57,087 nucleotides of DNA from an uncultured Blautia sp. (GCA_900551715.1 URXG01000007.1:1-57087), one strand, 5' to 3'; positions 33,809 through 42,255 are shown, numbered from the stretch's first letter. The notes: generated by a model not told the origin, from the letters alone. A program made the numbers and translations.

Positions 33809-34525
33809 TTGGCACAGATCACTTGTAAAAATTTAACTTTGGGATATGAAAACAGAGCCATCCAGGAAAATCTGAATTTTTCTATTAATGCAGGGGATTA
33901 TCTCTGTATTGTAGGAGAAAATGGTTCCGGCAAATCCACATTAATGAAAACCCTTCTTCATTTACAGCCACCTATCAGTGGGACTATTGAGCTGGGAGAC
34001 GGGCTTCATAAGAATGAAATCGGCTATCTGCCACAGCAGACACTGGTGCAGAGAGACTTTCCCGCATCTGTGAAAGAAATTGTACTTTCTGGTTGTCAGG
34101 GACGTTGTGGGTGGAGACCTTTTTATAATAAAGAAGATAAAGAAATTGCCCGGAAAGCCATGGGAAAAATGATGATCCAGGATCTTCAGGACAGATGTTA
34201 CCGGGAATTATCCGGAGGACAGCAGCAGAGAGTCCTTCTGGCAAGAGCACTTTGTGCAGCCAAGAAGATTCTGCTTCTGGATGAGCCGGTGTCCGGTCTT
34301 GATCCGAAGGTTACAGCAGAAATGTATCAGCTGATCGAAGATCTGAATAAAAAAGACGAGATCACCATTATTATGATCTCTCATGATATTGAGGCAGCTG
34401 TCCGTTATGCAACACATATTCTTCATATTGGAGAGCACTGTTTCTTTGGAAACAAAAAACAATATCTTGAAAGCAGTCTGGGCAGACATTTTACCGGACA
34501 GGAAGGAGAAGAATCACATGTTTGA
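33809..34525 (+). CDS. znuC: Zinc ABC transporter ATP-binding protein
   Basis: A 238-residue ATPase with Walker A GENGSGKST, signature LSGGQQQRVLLARAL, Walker B KILLLDEPVSGLDP and switch His in MISHD. It uses a TTG start at 33809, preceded by GGGAGG; no better ATG exists upstream in frame. Its stop overlaps the permease start. It powers the ZnuACB importer. Confidence 0.93.
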   Translation: MAQITCKNLTLGYENRAIQENLNFSINAGDYLCIVGENGSGKSTLMKTLLHLQPPISGTIELGDGLHKNEIGYLPQQTLVQRDFPASVKEIVLSGCQGRCGWRPFYNKEDKEIARKAMGKMMIQDLQDRCYRELSGGQQQRVLLARALCAAKKILLLDEPVSGLDPKVTAEMYQLIEDLNKKDEITIIMISHDIEAAVRYATHILHIGEHCFFGNKKQYLESSLGRHFTGQEGEESHV

Positions 34526-35354
34526 TACACTGAAAATGTATTTCCAGTATCCTTTTGTCCGTTATGCACTGATCGTGGGTGTGCTGATCGCCCTTTGTTC
34601 CTCCCTTCTGGGTGTGACACTGGTACTGAAACGTTTTTCCTTTATCGGAGACGGACTTTCTCATGTGGCATTTGGGGCAATGGCAATTGCCTCAGTGTTG
34701 AATATTACCAATAATATGCTTTTTATTCTGCCTGTAACGGTCCTCTGTGCAATCTTTCTTCTTCGCGCAGGTCAAAATACCAGGATCAAAGGGGATGCAG
34801 CCATTGCTATGATCTCTGTAGGAGCACTGGCTATCGGTTATCTGTTGATGAATATTTTTTCCACCAGCCCCAACATTTCCGGGGATGTGTGCAGTACCCT
34901 GTTTGGATCTACCTCTATTCTGACGTTGACTAAAGGAGAGGTATGGCTCTGTGCCATTCTGTCAGTAGTGGTAGTGGCAATTTTTATTTTCTTCTATAAT
35001 AAGATCTTTGCTGTGACTTTTGATGAGAACTTTTCAAAAGCAGCGGGAGTCAGAGCAAATGCTTACAATCTTCTCATTGCTGTGGTGATCGCAGTGATCA
35101 TAGTGTTGGCAATGAACCTGGTAGGTTCCCTTCTGATCTCTGCACTGGTGATCTTCCCGGCACTTTCTGCTATGCGATTGTTTAAATCTTTCCGCTCTGT
35201 GACCATCAGTGCGGCAGTGATGTCTGTAGTCAGTGCTGCCGGTGGAATCCTTATCTCTATTCTGGCAGGGACTCCGGTAGGTTCCACCATTGTGGCAGTG
35301 GATATTCTGGTATTTCTGCTGTCTTATGGAATTGGGAGAGCCTTGGGAAGATAA
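34518..35354 (+). CDS. znuB: Zinc ABC transporter permease
   Basis: A 278-residue ABC-3 family permease with about eight membrane segments and conserved GDGLSHVAFGAMAI and AMNLVGSLLISALVIFPAL. The ATG at 34518 follows AAGGAG and overlaps znuC by eight bases; the longer frame from 34383 lies within znuC. It completes zur-znuA-znuC-znuB. Confidence 0.93.
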   Translation: MFDTLKMYFQYPFVRYALIVGVLIALCSSLLGVTLVLKRFSFIGDGLSHVAFGAMAIASVLNITNNMLFILPVTVLCAIFLLRAGQNTRIKGDAAIAMISVGALAIGYLLMNIFSTSPNISGDVCSTLFGSTSILTLTKGEVWLCAILSVVVVAIFIFFYNKIFAVTFDENFSKAAGVRANAYNLLIAVVIAVIIVLAMNLVGSLLISALVIFPALSAMRLFKSFRSVTISAAVMSVVSAAGGILISILAGTPVGSTIVAVDILVFLLSYGIGRALGR

Positions 35355-35418
35355 AAGAAATTAAGCAGAAAAATACAAAGAACCTGCCACTGGCAGCTTC
35401 TCTTGCATACTTTGGCAT

Positions 35419-35467
35419 AAAAAAGCGTTGCTGTCCGGCTAAGAACGGATCACAGCAACGCTTTTTT
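35419..35467. terminator. Bidirectional terminator between znuB and the convergent unknown gene
   Basis: AAAAAAGCGTTGCTGT and ACAGCAACGCTTTTTT are perfect arms around a 17-base loop, with A and T tracts on both strands. Confidence 0.92.
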
Positions 35468-35525
35468 GGAGAAAAATATCAAGAAGGATTGTGGCAGCGT
35501 ATAGCATAAAACAATCCATACCTTC

Positions 35526-36053
35526 TTATACTTCTACAAGAATACCTTTCAGCTTGTCATATTTGCAGTACTTGCCATTAGCTGAGATAAATGGTTGGTA
35601 TGTATTGGTGCGGATATCCTTTACATAAACGATACCGGTAGAAATCATCTGTACCAGTGAGAAACGTTTACTGAGGCTGGAAATCCATTCATAAGTCTTG
35701 TTGTCCCCGGAATCTGCCGTTACAAGGCTGTATCCGCCCTCGCATGGAGTCAGAGTATAATAAATCTTCTCCGGATGTGAAGAAGGAGTTTCTTTAAACA
35801 CCTGGCTGGCAATGTAGGAGGAGAAATTTTCTTTTACAAAGTTCTGGAATGAGCTTACAGTGTAAACTTCTCCGCTGACTTCATCAGTAATACGGTCACC
35901 TCTTTCCAGGCGGTTACGAACAAGGGTCAGTACCTCAATGGCCCAGTTGATAAAGGAGATGCTGCTGTAGCTCATGCTTTCCTGTAACTGGTCGATCAGC
36001 TTCTTTGATAAGACATTTGACTTGGCCGCTTCGTTAAAAAGTTCTTCGTTCAT
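35526..36053 (-). CDS. Conserved-looking hypothetical protein, unknown function
   Basis: A 175-residue soluble, mixed-charge protein with no signal peptide or membrane segment. I do not recognise its family. The middle (RLERGDRITDEVSGEVYTVS) is rich in acidic and polar residues; the rest is aromatic-rich beta-like sequence. GGAGG (complement at 36060-36064) precedes the ATG, so it is a real gene. It is alone on the minus strand between znuB and fsa, with a shared terminator and no partner to suggest a role. Confidence 0.75.
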   Translation of the reverse strand: MNEELFNEAAKSNVLSKKLIDQLQESMSYSSISFINWAIEVLTLVRNRLERGDRITDEVSGEVYTVSSFQNFVKENFSSYIASQVFKETPSSHPEKIYYTLTPCEGGYSLVTADSGDNKTYEWISSLSKRFSLVQMISTGIVYVKDIRTNTYQPFISANGKYCKYDKLKGILVEV

Positions 36054-36237
36054 AATTTTTCCTCCATAAAGTATATTTACTAGTATTGTTTATTATAAGA
36101 TGCTATTGTGCAAAATGCAATGAAAAATAAAAAAATAACAATAAAAACTATATAAAAACAATATAAGTTTGTATCATGATTTGCTGTTGTGACAGTGAGT
36201 CAAGAATTTATTATAAATTAAAATTACGAAAAAGACT

Positions 36238-36265
36238 TTGTATTTGGCAGTACAGAATGTATAAT
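36238..36265 (+). promoter_or_regulatory. Sigma-A-like promoter for the FSA gene
   Basis: TTGTAT (36238-36243) and TATAAT (36260-36265), spacing 16. Confidence 0.5.
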
Positions 36266-36323
36266 GGTAATTACAGAAATTACAGTAAATAAATCAGTAA
36301 AACAGATTCAGGAGGAGACAATC

Positions 36324-37001
36324 ATGAAACTGATCATTGATGATGCACATATTGATCTGATCAAAACAATCTACGAATATTATCCGGTAGATGGTGTAAC
36401 AACCAACCCATCCATCCTTGCCAAGAGTGGAAGAAGCCCTTACGAAGTATTGAAAGAGATCCGTCAGTTTATCGGACAGGAGGCAGAACTTCATGCACAG
36501 GTGATTGCAAGAGATGCAGAAGGAATGATTGAGGACGCTCACCGTATCGTAAAAGAACTGGGAAGCAATACATACGTTAAAGTTCCATCTGTAAGAGAAG
36601 GCTTCAAAGCAATGAAAGCTCTGACAGCAGAGGGAATCTCTGTAACAGCCACTGCTATCTACACACCAATGCAAGGCTATCTTGCAGGCAAATGTGGAGC
36701 TGCCTATGCTGCACCATATGTGAACAGGATTGACAACATGGGTTATAACGGAGTACAGGTAGCAAAGAAAATCCATGATATCTACAAGATCAATGGTATG
36801 AAAACAGAAGTCCTGGCAGCCAGCTTCAAAAACTCACAGCAGGTACTGGAGCTCTGTGAATATGGAATCGGAGCTGCTACCATCGCTCCGGATGTGATCG
36901 AAGGACTGGTAAAGAATCAGGCGATCACATCAGCAATCGAGGACTTTATCTCGGATTTTGAAGGTCTGGCAGGCACAGGCAAAACAATGAGTGACTGCTA
37001 A
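36324..37001 (+). CDS. fsa: Fructose-6-phosphate aldolase / transaldolase-like protein
   Basis: A 225-residue class I aldolase of the short transaldolase family, making a Schiff base with the lysine in TYVKVPS. GVTTNPSILAKSG is the family signature near residue 30, and AYAAPYVNRIDNMG follows later. Members either cleave fructose-6-phosphate or act as transaldolases; the sequence alone does not separate these. The ATG at 36324 follows AGGAGG. It stands alone with its own promoter. Confidence 0.9.
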   Translation: MKLIIDDAHIDLIKTIYEYYPVDGVTTNPSILAKSGRSPYEVLKEIRQFIGQEAELHAQVIARDAEGMIEDAHRIVKELGSNTYVKVPSVREGFKAMKALTAEGISVTATAIYTPMQGYLAGKCGAAYAAPYVNRIDNMGYNGVQVAKKIHDIYKINGMKTEVLAASFKNSQQVLELCEYGIGAATIAPDVIEGLVKNQAITSAIEDFISDFEGLAGTGKTMSDC

Positions 37002-37071
37002 ACGGAAGTTTTTTCTGTTGCTGTCGGAATTCTCTGGGAGTAATGCCCGGAAATATTTTGAGAATAATGAT

Positions 37072-37155
37072 ATGGAAAATAAAGTAAAATGGGGTGTACT
37101 GGGAACAGCGTATATCAGATGTGAGATGACTCCCACCTCTGTAGGTGGCGAGTAA
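37072..37155 (+). pseudogene. N-terminal fragment of a Gfo/Idh/MocA-type oxidoreductase
   Basis: MENKVKWGVLGTAYI is the typical Rossmann start of Gfo/Idh/MocA enzymes. After about 16 codons the sequence runs into the hairpin and motif of an IS200/IS605-like end and stops at 37155. No continuation of the enzyme is found in any frame downstream. A gene remnant cut by a mobile-element end. Confidence 0.65.
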
Positions 37156-37186
37156 CAAATCAGTATCAGTGGTGGGAGCATGCCAC
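37126..37186 (+). mobile_element. IS200/IS605-like end remnant
   Basis: CTCCCACC-TCTGTA-GGTGGCGAG hairpin followed by AGTGGTGGGAGCATGCCAC (37168-37186). The latter differs by one base from 34-52 at the window start. No transposase is present between. Confidence 0.5.
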
Positions 37187-37318
37187 GATTTTCTTGACAT
37201 TCTGCCAAAAGAAAAGTATGATAAATGTGTTTTGGGAATGAAGTTCTCCCTGGGGAAACCTGAACCGCTTTTTATAGCTGATGACTTCTACGATGAAAAT
37301 CGCAGAAGCTGTCGGCTT

Positions 37319-37366
37319 TTTTTGTGTAATAGAAAATTACTCCGTAATGTTCCTATTACACAAAAA
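37319..37366. other. Perfect 14-bp inverted repeat, terminator-like
   Basis: TTTTTGTGTAATAG (37319-37332) and CTATTACACAAAAA (37353-37366) flank 20 bases that contain TTAC/GTAA. It stands 88 bases before the antiporter gene. It has T and A tracts on the wrong sides for a normal terminator. The rest of 37187-37453 shows nothing I recognise. Confidence 0.6.
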
Positions 37367-37453
37367 CGTGCCTGAAGACAGAATCCCTGTGTTTCCAGAG
37401 GCAGAAGAAAAACAATTTTGCAGGTTCTGCAGGAGATTAAGGAGGAAAAAAAT

Positions 37454-38662
37454 ATGTTAACATCACTGGCACTGATCTTTCTGGTAGGGCTTTCTATGGG
37501 AGCCATCTGCGGGTATCTGAAACTGCCCAGGATCATAGGAATGCTTGCTACCGGAATTGTACTTGGACCTTATGTTCTGGATCTGCTGGATCCGTCCATA
37601 CTTTCCATTTCAGCAGATCTCCGTAAGATCGCACTGATTATTATTCTTCTGAAAGCAGGGTTGTCCCTGAATCTGGAAGATCTTAAAAAAGTGGGGCGTC
37701 CTGCAGTTATGATGTCCTTTGTTCCGGCATCTTTCGAGATTCTGGGATATATTCTGCTGGCTCCGGTGATACTTGATATTACCAGGACAGAAGCAGCAGT
37801 TATGGGCGCTGTCCTTGGGGCAGTGTCTCCGGCAGTGGTAGTACCCCGGATGGTAAAACTTATGGAAACAGGATATGGTACAAAGAAAGCTATTCCACAG
37901 ATGATACTGGCAGGTGCTTCCTGTGATGATATCTTTGTGATCGTGATTTTTACTACTTTTCTAAGTATGGCACAGGGTGGAAAAGCAAGTGCAGTTTCTT
38001 TTCTGAATATCCCTGTATCCATTGTGCTGGGAGTACTTCTTGGGGCAGTTACCGGATACCTTCTGTATCTGTTTTTTGAGACTGCTTATGCAAGAAAACA
38101 TTATGTACGGAACAGCATGAAAGTGATCGTGGTACTGGGGTTCTCTTTTCTGATGATCGCAGTAGAGAACTGGCTGGACGGAAAAGTAGCTGTATCCGGG
38201 CTTCTGGCAGTAGTCAGTATGGCATGTGTCCTGAAAATGAAAAGCACAGCATTTGTATCAAAAAGACTGTCAGAAAAGTTTGGGAAATTGTGGCTGGCGG
38301 CAGAAGTGGTACTTTTTGTTCTGGTGGGAGCAGCAGTGGATATTCGTTACACACTGGAAGCAGGAGCAGCTGCAATACTGATGATACTTGCAGCACTGGT
38401 ATTCCGGGCTGTGGGTGTGGTTTTGTGTACTGTAAAAACAAATCTTACATTAAAAGAAAGAATCTTCTGTGTGATTGCTTATCTGCCTAAGGCAACCGTT
38501 CAGGCAGCTATTGGATCAGTACCTCTGGCAGCAGGACTTCCCTGTGGCAAGATTGTTCTTTCGGTAGCGGTTATGGCGATTATCATAACTGCACCTTTGG
38601 GAGCTTTTGGTATGGATGCCACTTATCAAAAATTCCTTGAGAAAGAGAACGGTACGGAGTGA
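37454..38662 (+). CDS. Cation:proton antiporter (CPA family)
   Basis: A 402-residue Na+/H+ exchanger-family membrane protein with about twelve hydrophobic segments. KLPRIIGMLATGIVLGPYVL and the ion-site region AGASCDDIFVIVIF (paired Asp) are characteristic of the CPA fold. No C-terminal RCK/TrkA domain is attached. The ATG at 37454 follows TAAGGAGG; the frame upstream of it (from 37418) lacks a site. Ion specificity (Na+ or K+) is not evident. Confidence 0.88.
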   Translation: MLTSLALIFLVGLSMGAICGYLKLPRIIGMLATGIVLGPYVLDLLDPSILSISADLRKIALIIILLKAGLSLNLEDLKKVGRPAVMMSFVPASFEILGYILLAPVILDITRTEAAVMGAVLGAVSPAVVVPRMVKLMETGYGTKKAIPQMILAGASCDDIFVIVIFTTFLSMAQGGKASAVSFLNIPVSIVLGVLLGAVTGYLLYLFFETAYARKHYVRNSMKVIVVLGFSFLMIAVENWLDGKVAVSGLLAVVSMACVLKMKSTAFVSKRLSEKFGKLWLAAEVVLFVLVGAAVDIRYTLEAGAAAILMILAALVFRAVGVVLCTVKTNLTLKERIFCVIAYLPKATVQAAIGSVPLAAGLPCGKIVLSVAVMAIIITAPLGAFGMDATYQKFLEKENGTE

Positions 38663-38670
38663 ACAGTAAC

Positions 38671-38727
38671 GAGTGAACCCTGACCAGTCTCAAAAAAGTT
38701 GGACTATTGCGGGTTCAGCTCTTTTTG
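38671..38727 (+). terminator. Terminator after the antiporter gene
   Basis: GAGTGAACCC (38671-38680) and GGGTTCAGCTC (38711-38721) pair, followed by TTTTTGTTTT. A repeat fragment (GTGAACAGTAAC, 38659-38670) abuts it. Confidence 0.7.
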
Positions 38728-38803
38728 TTTTATAATGAACAGCGAAGTTGAGGATTTTGAACCCAACAAAAAAAGCTGAAACCTGATACAGGAGGCAGAG
38801 AAA

Positions 38804-39295
38804 ATGAACATAAAAATTAGAGAATATACAACAGAAGATGCAAAGGCTTCAAGCGAGATATGGAACCAGGTAGTGGATGACGGGGTGGCATTTCCGCAGG
38901 AAGAAGATCTGACAGAAGAAAGTGGAGATGCTTTTTTCAAAGAGCAGACTTATACAGGGATTGCAGTTAATGAGGATAACGGAGAAGTGGTTGGACTTTA
39001 CATTCTTCATCCGAATAATATTGGAAGATGTGGTCATATATGTAATGCCAGTTATGCAGTAAGAAGAGACATCCGGGGTGAGCATATCGGAGAAAAACTT
39101 GTACTGGACTGCCTCAGAATGGGAAAGGAAAAAGGCTTCCGGGTAATGCAGTTTAATGCGGTAGTTGCATCCAACACCCATGCCCTGCATTTATATGAAA
39201 GGATTGGATTTACCAGGCTGGGAGTGATCCCCGGTGGATTCCGTATGCCAGACGGACATTATGAAGATATCATACCGCATTACTATGTATTATGA
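38804..39295 (+). CDS. GNAT family N-acetyltransferase
   Basis: A 163-residue GCN5-type acetyltransferase. The acetyl-CoA loop region reads RRDIRGEHIGEKLV (Q/RxxGxG/A-like), followed by NAVVASNTHALHLYERIGF and the FTRLGVIPGGFR ending usual for the family. The acceptor is unknown. AGGAGG precedes the ATG at 38804. It lies downstream of the antiporter terminator and upstream of the YbaK remnant. Confidence 0.88.
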   Translation: MNIKIREYTTEDAKASSEIWNQVVDDGVAFPQEEDLTEESGDAFFKEQTYTGIAVNEDNGEVVGLYILHPNNIGRCGHICNASYAVRRDIRGEHIGEKLVLDCLRMGKEKGFRVMQFNAVVASNTHALHLYERIGFTRLGVIPGGFRMPDGHYEDIIPHYYVL

Positions 39296-39356
39296 TATCA
39301 GGGGCAAAAGGTCTGAATCCATATGATCTTGCTCATAAAAACAAATGAGAAAAATC

Positions 39357-39518
39357 ATGTCATTAAAAAAAGCAGAAGCATATCTGGAAGAGAAGGGTTT
39401 CCTGGATCATGTGAAAGTAAAAATGATTCCCTTTGAACAGGTAGAGGAAGTGATCGGACATGCATCAGGTGGAGTATGCCCTTTCAAAACACCTCGCGGG
39501 ATGCTATCTACTGAATAG
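39357..39518 (+). pseudogene. Remnant of a YbaK/EbsC-type aminoacyl-tRNA deacylase gene
   Basis: MSLKKAEAYLEEKGF followed by MIPFEQVEEVIGHASGGVCPF gives the head and the conserved GHxxGGVCPF motif of YbaK/EbsC/Cys-tRNA(Pro) deacylases. About 60 residues expected between these are missing, and right after CPF the frame enters the dispersed repeat KTPRGMLSTE and stops. Internal deletion plus truncation means it is not functional. Confidence 0.75.
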
Positions 39519-39523
39519 TTACA
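39486..39523. repeat. Fragment of the MITE-like repeat (right part)
   Basis: CAAAACACCTCGCGGGATGC then CTACTGAATAGTTAC. The first 20 bases match 27058-27077 with one difference, and the end resembles the terminal repeat. It truncates the YbaK remnant and lies just upstream of the sigma factor gene. Confidence 0.65.
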
Positions 39524-39541
39524 AAAAAGTTAAAAAATTTC

Positions 39542-39571
39542 TGTAACGTTTTACATACACAGGTAGTCATA
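39542..39571 (+). promoter_or_regulatory. Possible ECF-type promoter of the sigma operon
   Basis: TGTAAC (39542-39547) and GTCATA about 18 bases later resemble ECF-dependent promoters, which would fit autoregulation. Weak evidence only. Confidence 0.3.
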
Positions 39572-39594
39572 TATGTGAAGGAGGAAACAAAAGA

Positions 39595-40089
39595 ATGCTG
39601 AATATTCAGGAAGTATACGAGAGATATTTTACATCCGTATACAGATATCTGCTCTCTCTTTCACATGACACCCATCTTGCAGAGGAACTTACACAGGAAA
39701 CATTTTTCAAAGCCCTGAAAAAAGCAGAGCAGTTCAGAGGTGAATGTGACCTGCGTGTGTGGCTTTGTCAGATTTCCAAGAACACATACTATGATTATCT
39801 GAAGAAAAATAAAAAGTATGCACCGGAACAGGGAGATGAAACAGAACCAGTGATTTCCATGGATCTGGTTCAGGATTTTTCAGATAAAGAGACTGCTTTT
39901 CAGGTTCACAAAGCTCTTCATAAACTTGCAGAACCTTATAAGGAAGTTTTTTCCCTTCGTGTATTTGGAGAACTGGCATTTGCTGATATATCCTCTCTCT
40001 TTGGCAAAAGTGAAAGCTGGGCAAGAGTAACTTATCACAGAGCATGCAAAAAGATCAGGGAGGAACTGGAACATGAAGATCAGTTGTAA
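39595..40089 (+). CDS. ECF-type RNA polymerase sigma factor
   Basis: A 164-residue sigma-70-family factor of the extracytoplasmic-function group. Region 2 is seen as YRYLLSLSHDTHLAEELTQE followed by TFFKALKKAEQFRGE and LRVWLCQISKNTYYDYLK, and region 4 as ALHKLAEPYKEVFSLRVFGE then SLFGKSESWARVTYHRACKK. AAGGAGG precedes the ATG. The next gene overlaps by 17 bases and encodes a zinc anti-sigma-like membrane protein, a standard pairing in which a cell-surface signal releases the sigma factor. Confidence 0.93.
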   Translation: MLNIQEVYERYFTSVYRYLLSLSHDTHLAEELTQETFFKALKKAEQFRGECDLRVWLCQISKNTYYDYLKKNKKYAPEQGDETEPVISMDLVQDFSDKETAFQVHKALHKLAEPYKEVFSLRVFGELAFADISSLFGKSESWARVTYHRACKKIREELEHEDQL

Positions 40090-40813
40090 TATTATTGAAG
40101 ATCTGCTGCCACTTTATGTGGATGAGGCAGCCAGTGAGGACAGCAGACAACTTGTGGAAGAGCACCTGAAGGGCTGCCCTTCCTGCAGAAAAATGCTGGA
40201 AGAAATAAAAAAAGATAACCAGCTTGGAACAGACCACAGAATATCTCCGGAGGAAAACAAAAAAGCAGAGATACAATCATTGAAAAATATTCGGAAACGT
40301 ATCCTCAGGAAAAGAATCCTGTCGGTGATCCTTGCTGCAGTACTTGTATTTGCAGCCTGCGAAACAGGACATTACTGGATGTATGACAAAGAGACCTATC
40401 TTTCCTGGGAAGATACCGATATGACTGTTAAAGACAATAAATTATACGGTAATGTGAATCCTCTGGGACGCATCAGATCCGTCATATCTGTAGACCAGAA
40501 AAACATGTTTTATATGGTGTCAGAGACAGGCTGGACCCGGAAAGAATACCCCACAGAGGAAAATAAAACTTATGAGATTCTGGATCTTCAGGATTTTGAA
40601 GAGGCATATAATCGAGATCCGGAGGAACCGGCAGATGAAACATCTATGCCTGCAGGCATAGAGAATGTTTATTATGTAGAGCCTGCCGACAGAAAAGAAG
40701 CGGAATCTCTCTGGGATTATGCAGATCAGCCGGGTAAAGCCCTGGAAAAAGAAGAAGAGCTGGCTTCCAAGAGCATATTGATCTGGAGTGCCGGGCAGAA
40801 TACAACAAAATAA
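40073..40813 (+). CDS. Zinc-finger (ZAS/HC2) anti-sigma factor, membrane protein
   Basis: A 246-residue protein. The N-terminal ZAS motif VEEHLKGCPSCRKM (H-x3-C-x2-C, about 33-46) is that of anti-sigma factors; one membrane segment lies at about 80-97 (LSVILAAVLVFAACETG); the remaining roughly 150 residues are outside the membrane, acidic and without a domain I recognise. It overlaps the sigma gene, so production is coupled. It probably holds the ECF factor inactive until a surface signal acts on the outer domain. Confidence 0.85.
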   Translation: MKISCNIIEDLLPLYVDEAASEDSRQLVEEHLKGCPSCRKMLEEIKKDNQLGTDHRISPEENKKAEIQSLKNIRKRILRKRILSVILAAVLVFAACETGHYWMYDKETYLSWEDTDMTVKDNKLYGNVNPLGRIRSVISVDQKNMFYMVSETGWTRKEYPTEENKTYEILDLQDFEEAYNRDPEEPADETSMPAGIENVYYVEPADRKEAESLWDYADQPGKALEKEEELASKSILIWSAGQNTTK

Positions 40814-40878
40814 AAATTTTTGCTCTTTTGTTATCAATATTTTTTCTGGTGTGCAACCGAAAAAAATTCCTACATTTA

Positions 40879-40942
40879 CAGAATGCCCTGAACCACCGAA
40901 GTGCTTTAAATGCATGTTATCGGAGAATTCAGGGCATTTGTT
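40879..40942. terminator. Bidirectional terminator between the anti-sigma gene and the convergent secreted protein
   Basis: GAATGCCCTGAA and TTCAGGGCATTTG are arms around an inner GTGCTTTAAATGCAT region. T-rich sequence follows on the plus strand and A-rich sequence lies upstream. Confidence 0.75.
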
Positions 40943-40948
40943 ATTCAT

Positions 40949-41545
40949 TTAGTATCTTTTCCATTTAAGAGAACTGAATTTGATTCCAGTCTCTTTCTTT
41001 GCAGAAAGTTTCTTTATATAAGCCTGATATTTGGACTTGGATGTCTGTTTGTTGTTTACATAATAAGTAGTGCTGATTGGCTTTTCATCATAGGAGCGGT
41101 TGCCATAATCTTTCTGAGCGTAAGCAACAATTTTGTATTTGTGTGAACTGGAGCTGTATTTCATATAATAGTCGTAAAGAACTCCCATATGTCCACTGTT
41201 TTTGATTGTGATGATTTTGTTTTTACGATAAAATCTTGTGAATGTACCCTGACCTACAACAGCAACAGTTTTTACTTTGCCGTTCTGGTAGTCATAGATA
41301 GCCTGTGTCAGATATCCGTAACCAGGTACTGTGATCAGTTCATCTACATGATCTCCGTCAATGTCTGCGTAAACATATTTCAGTTTACCATAGGAACAAT
41401 ATTTCCGTTTGTCCTTTTTCAACTGTGTTGTTAATGCTTTGTGAGCTTTTTTGTTTCTGGCACTCATGGCATATGCAGGTGTTGGAATTGTAAACAGCAT
41501 CACCAGAGCCAGGAGAAGTGACAGAATTCTGGTACTCTTCTTCAT
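40949..41545 (-). CDS. Secreted protein of unknown function with Ca-type DxDGDxxxE motif
   Basis: A 198-residue exported protein with a signal peptide ending TPAYAMSA. The mature part contains YADIDGDHVDELITVPG, a pattern seen in EF-hand-like or FG-GAP/VCBS calcium loops, and is rich in Lys and Tyr. There is no enzyme motif or wall anchor. GGAGG precedes the ATG at 41545. I cannot assign a function. Confidence 0.7.
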   Translation of the reverse strand: MKKSTRILSLLLALVMLFTIPTPAYAMSARNKKAHKALTTQLKKDKRKYCSYGKLKYVYADIDGDHVDELITVPGYGYLTQAIYDYQNGKVKTVAVVGQGTFTRFYRKNKIITIKNSGHMGVLYDYYMKYSSSSHKYKIVAYAQKDYGNRSYDEKPISTTYYVNNKQTSKSKYQAYIKKLSAKKETGIKFSSLKWKRY

Positions 41546-41572
41546 GATGATCCCTCCATAAAATAGATTTGT

Positions 41573-41601
41573 CGTAACTGTTCAGTGCCTTCACTGTTAC
41601 G
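41573..41601. repeat. Short hairpin fragment of the GTAACTGTTCA repeat
   Basis: CGTAACTGTTCAGTG and CACTGTTACG form a hairpin upstream of the secreted-protein gene. The terminal motif matches the MITE-like family. Confidence 0.5.
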
Positions 41602-41670
41602 ATTTGTCTATAGTTTACTCCAGATAAATTATGCGGTCAACAAAATTAAAACATTGACGAAGATCTTTTA

Positions 41671-42255
41671 TCAGAAAGTCAGAATTCCAAGATGCTCCAG
41701 AAGAATCTTTACGCCCAGAAGAACAAGGATCAGACCACCTACAAATTCAGCCTTGCTTTTGTAGCGGCTTCCGAAGAAATTCCCCACACAGACACCTGCA
41801 ATGGAGATGATCATGGTGGTGATACCTATAACTGTGATAGCTTCCACAATTGGTGTGTTCAGAAATGCAAAAGTAATACCTACAGCCAGAGCATCAATGC
41901 TGGTAGCAACAGAAAGCATCAGCATGTTTTGGTGATCCAGAGGAGCATCTTTTACTTCTACAACTTCTTCATCATTCCATTCTTTGATGGCTTCCACCAT
42001 CATTTTGCCACCGATAAATGAAAGAAGGATAAAAGCGATCCAGTGATCAATGCGGGTAATGTATTGCTGGAATTGGCTGCCAAGAAGCCATCCCACAAAA
42101 GGCATCAGCGCCTGAAATCCACCGAAGTAAAGACCGATGATCAAAGCCTGTTTTTTGTTCAGTTTGGTCATTCCAAGCCCCTTACAGACAGATACTGCAA
42201 AGGCATCCATAGCAAGTCCTACTCCCATCAGGACAAGTTCAATAAATAATGTCAT
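41671..42255 (-). CDS. mntP: Manganese efflux pump MntP
   Basis: A 194-residue six-helix membrane protein of the MntP (YebN) family exporting Mn2+. The two conserved acidic segments are GVGLAMDAFAVSVCKGLGM near the start and SVATSIDALAVGITFAFL in the second half. GGAAGG precedes the ATG at 42255. The leader carries a yybP-ykoY manganese riboswitch with a terminator, so export rises with Mn2+. Confidence 0.93.
   Translation of the reverse strand: MTLFIELVLMGVGLAMDAFAVSVCKGLGMTKLNKKQALIIGLYFGGFQALMPFVGWLLGSQFQQYITRIDHWIAFILLSFIGGKMMVEAIKEWNDEEVVEVKDAPLDHQNMLMLSVATSIDALAVGITFAFLNTPIVEAITVIGITTMIISIAGVCVGNFFGSRYKSKAEFVGGLILVLLGVKILLEHLGILTF

Noticed and set aside
37145..37375. 76-codon frame after the oxidoreductase remnant
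   Set aside because: It starts inside the IS-like hairpin and ends in the inverted repeat; no recognisable domain, probably chance or remnant.
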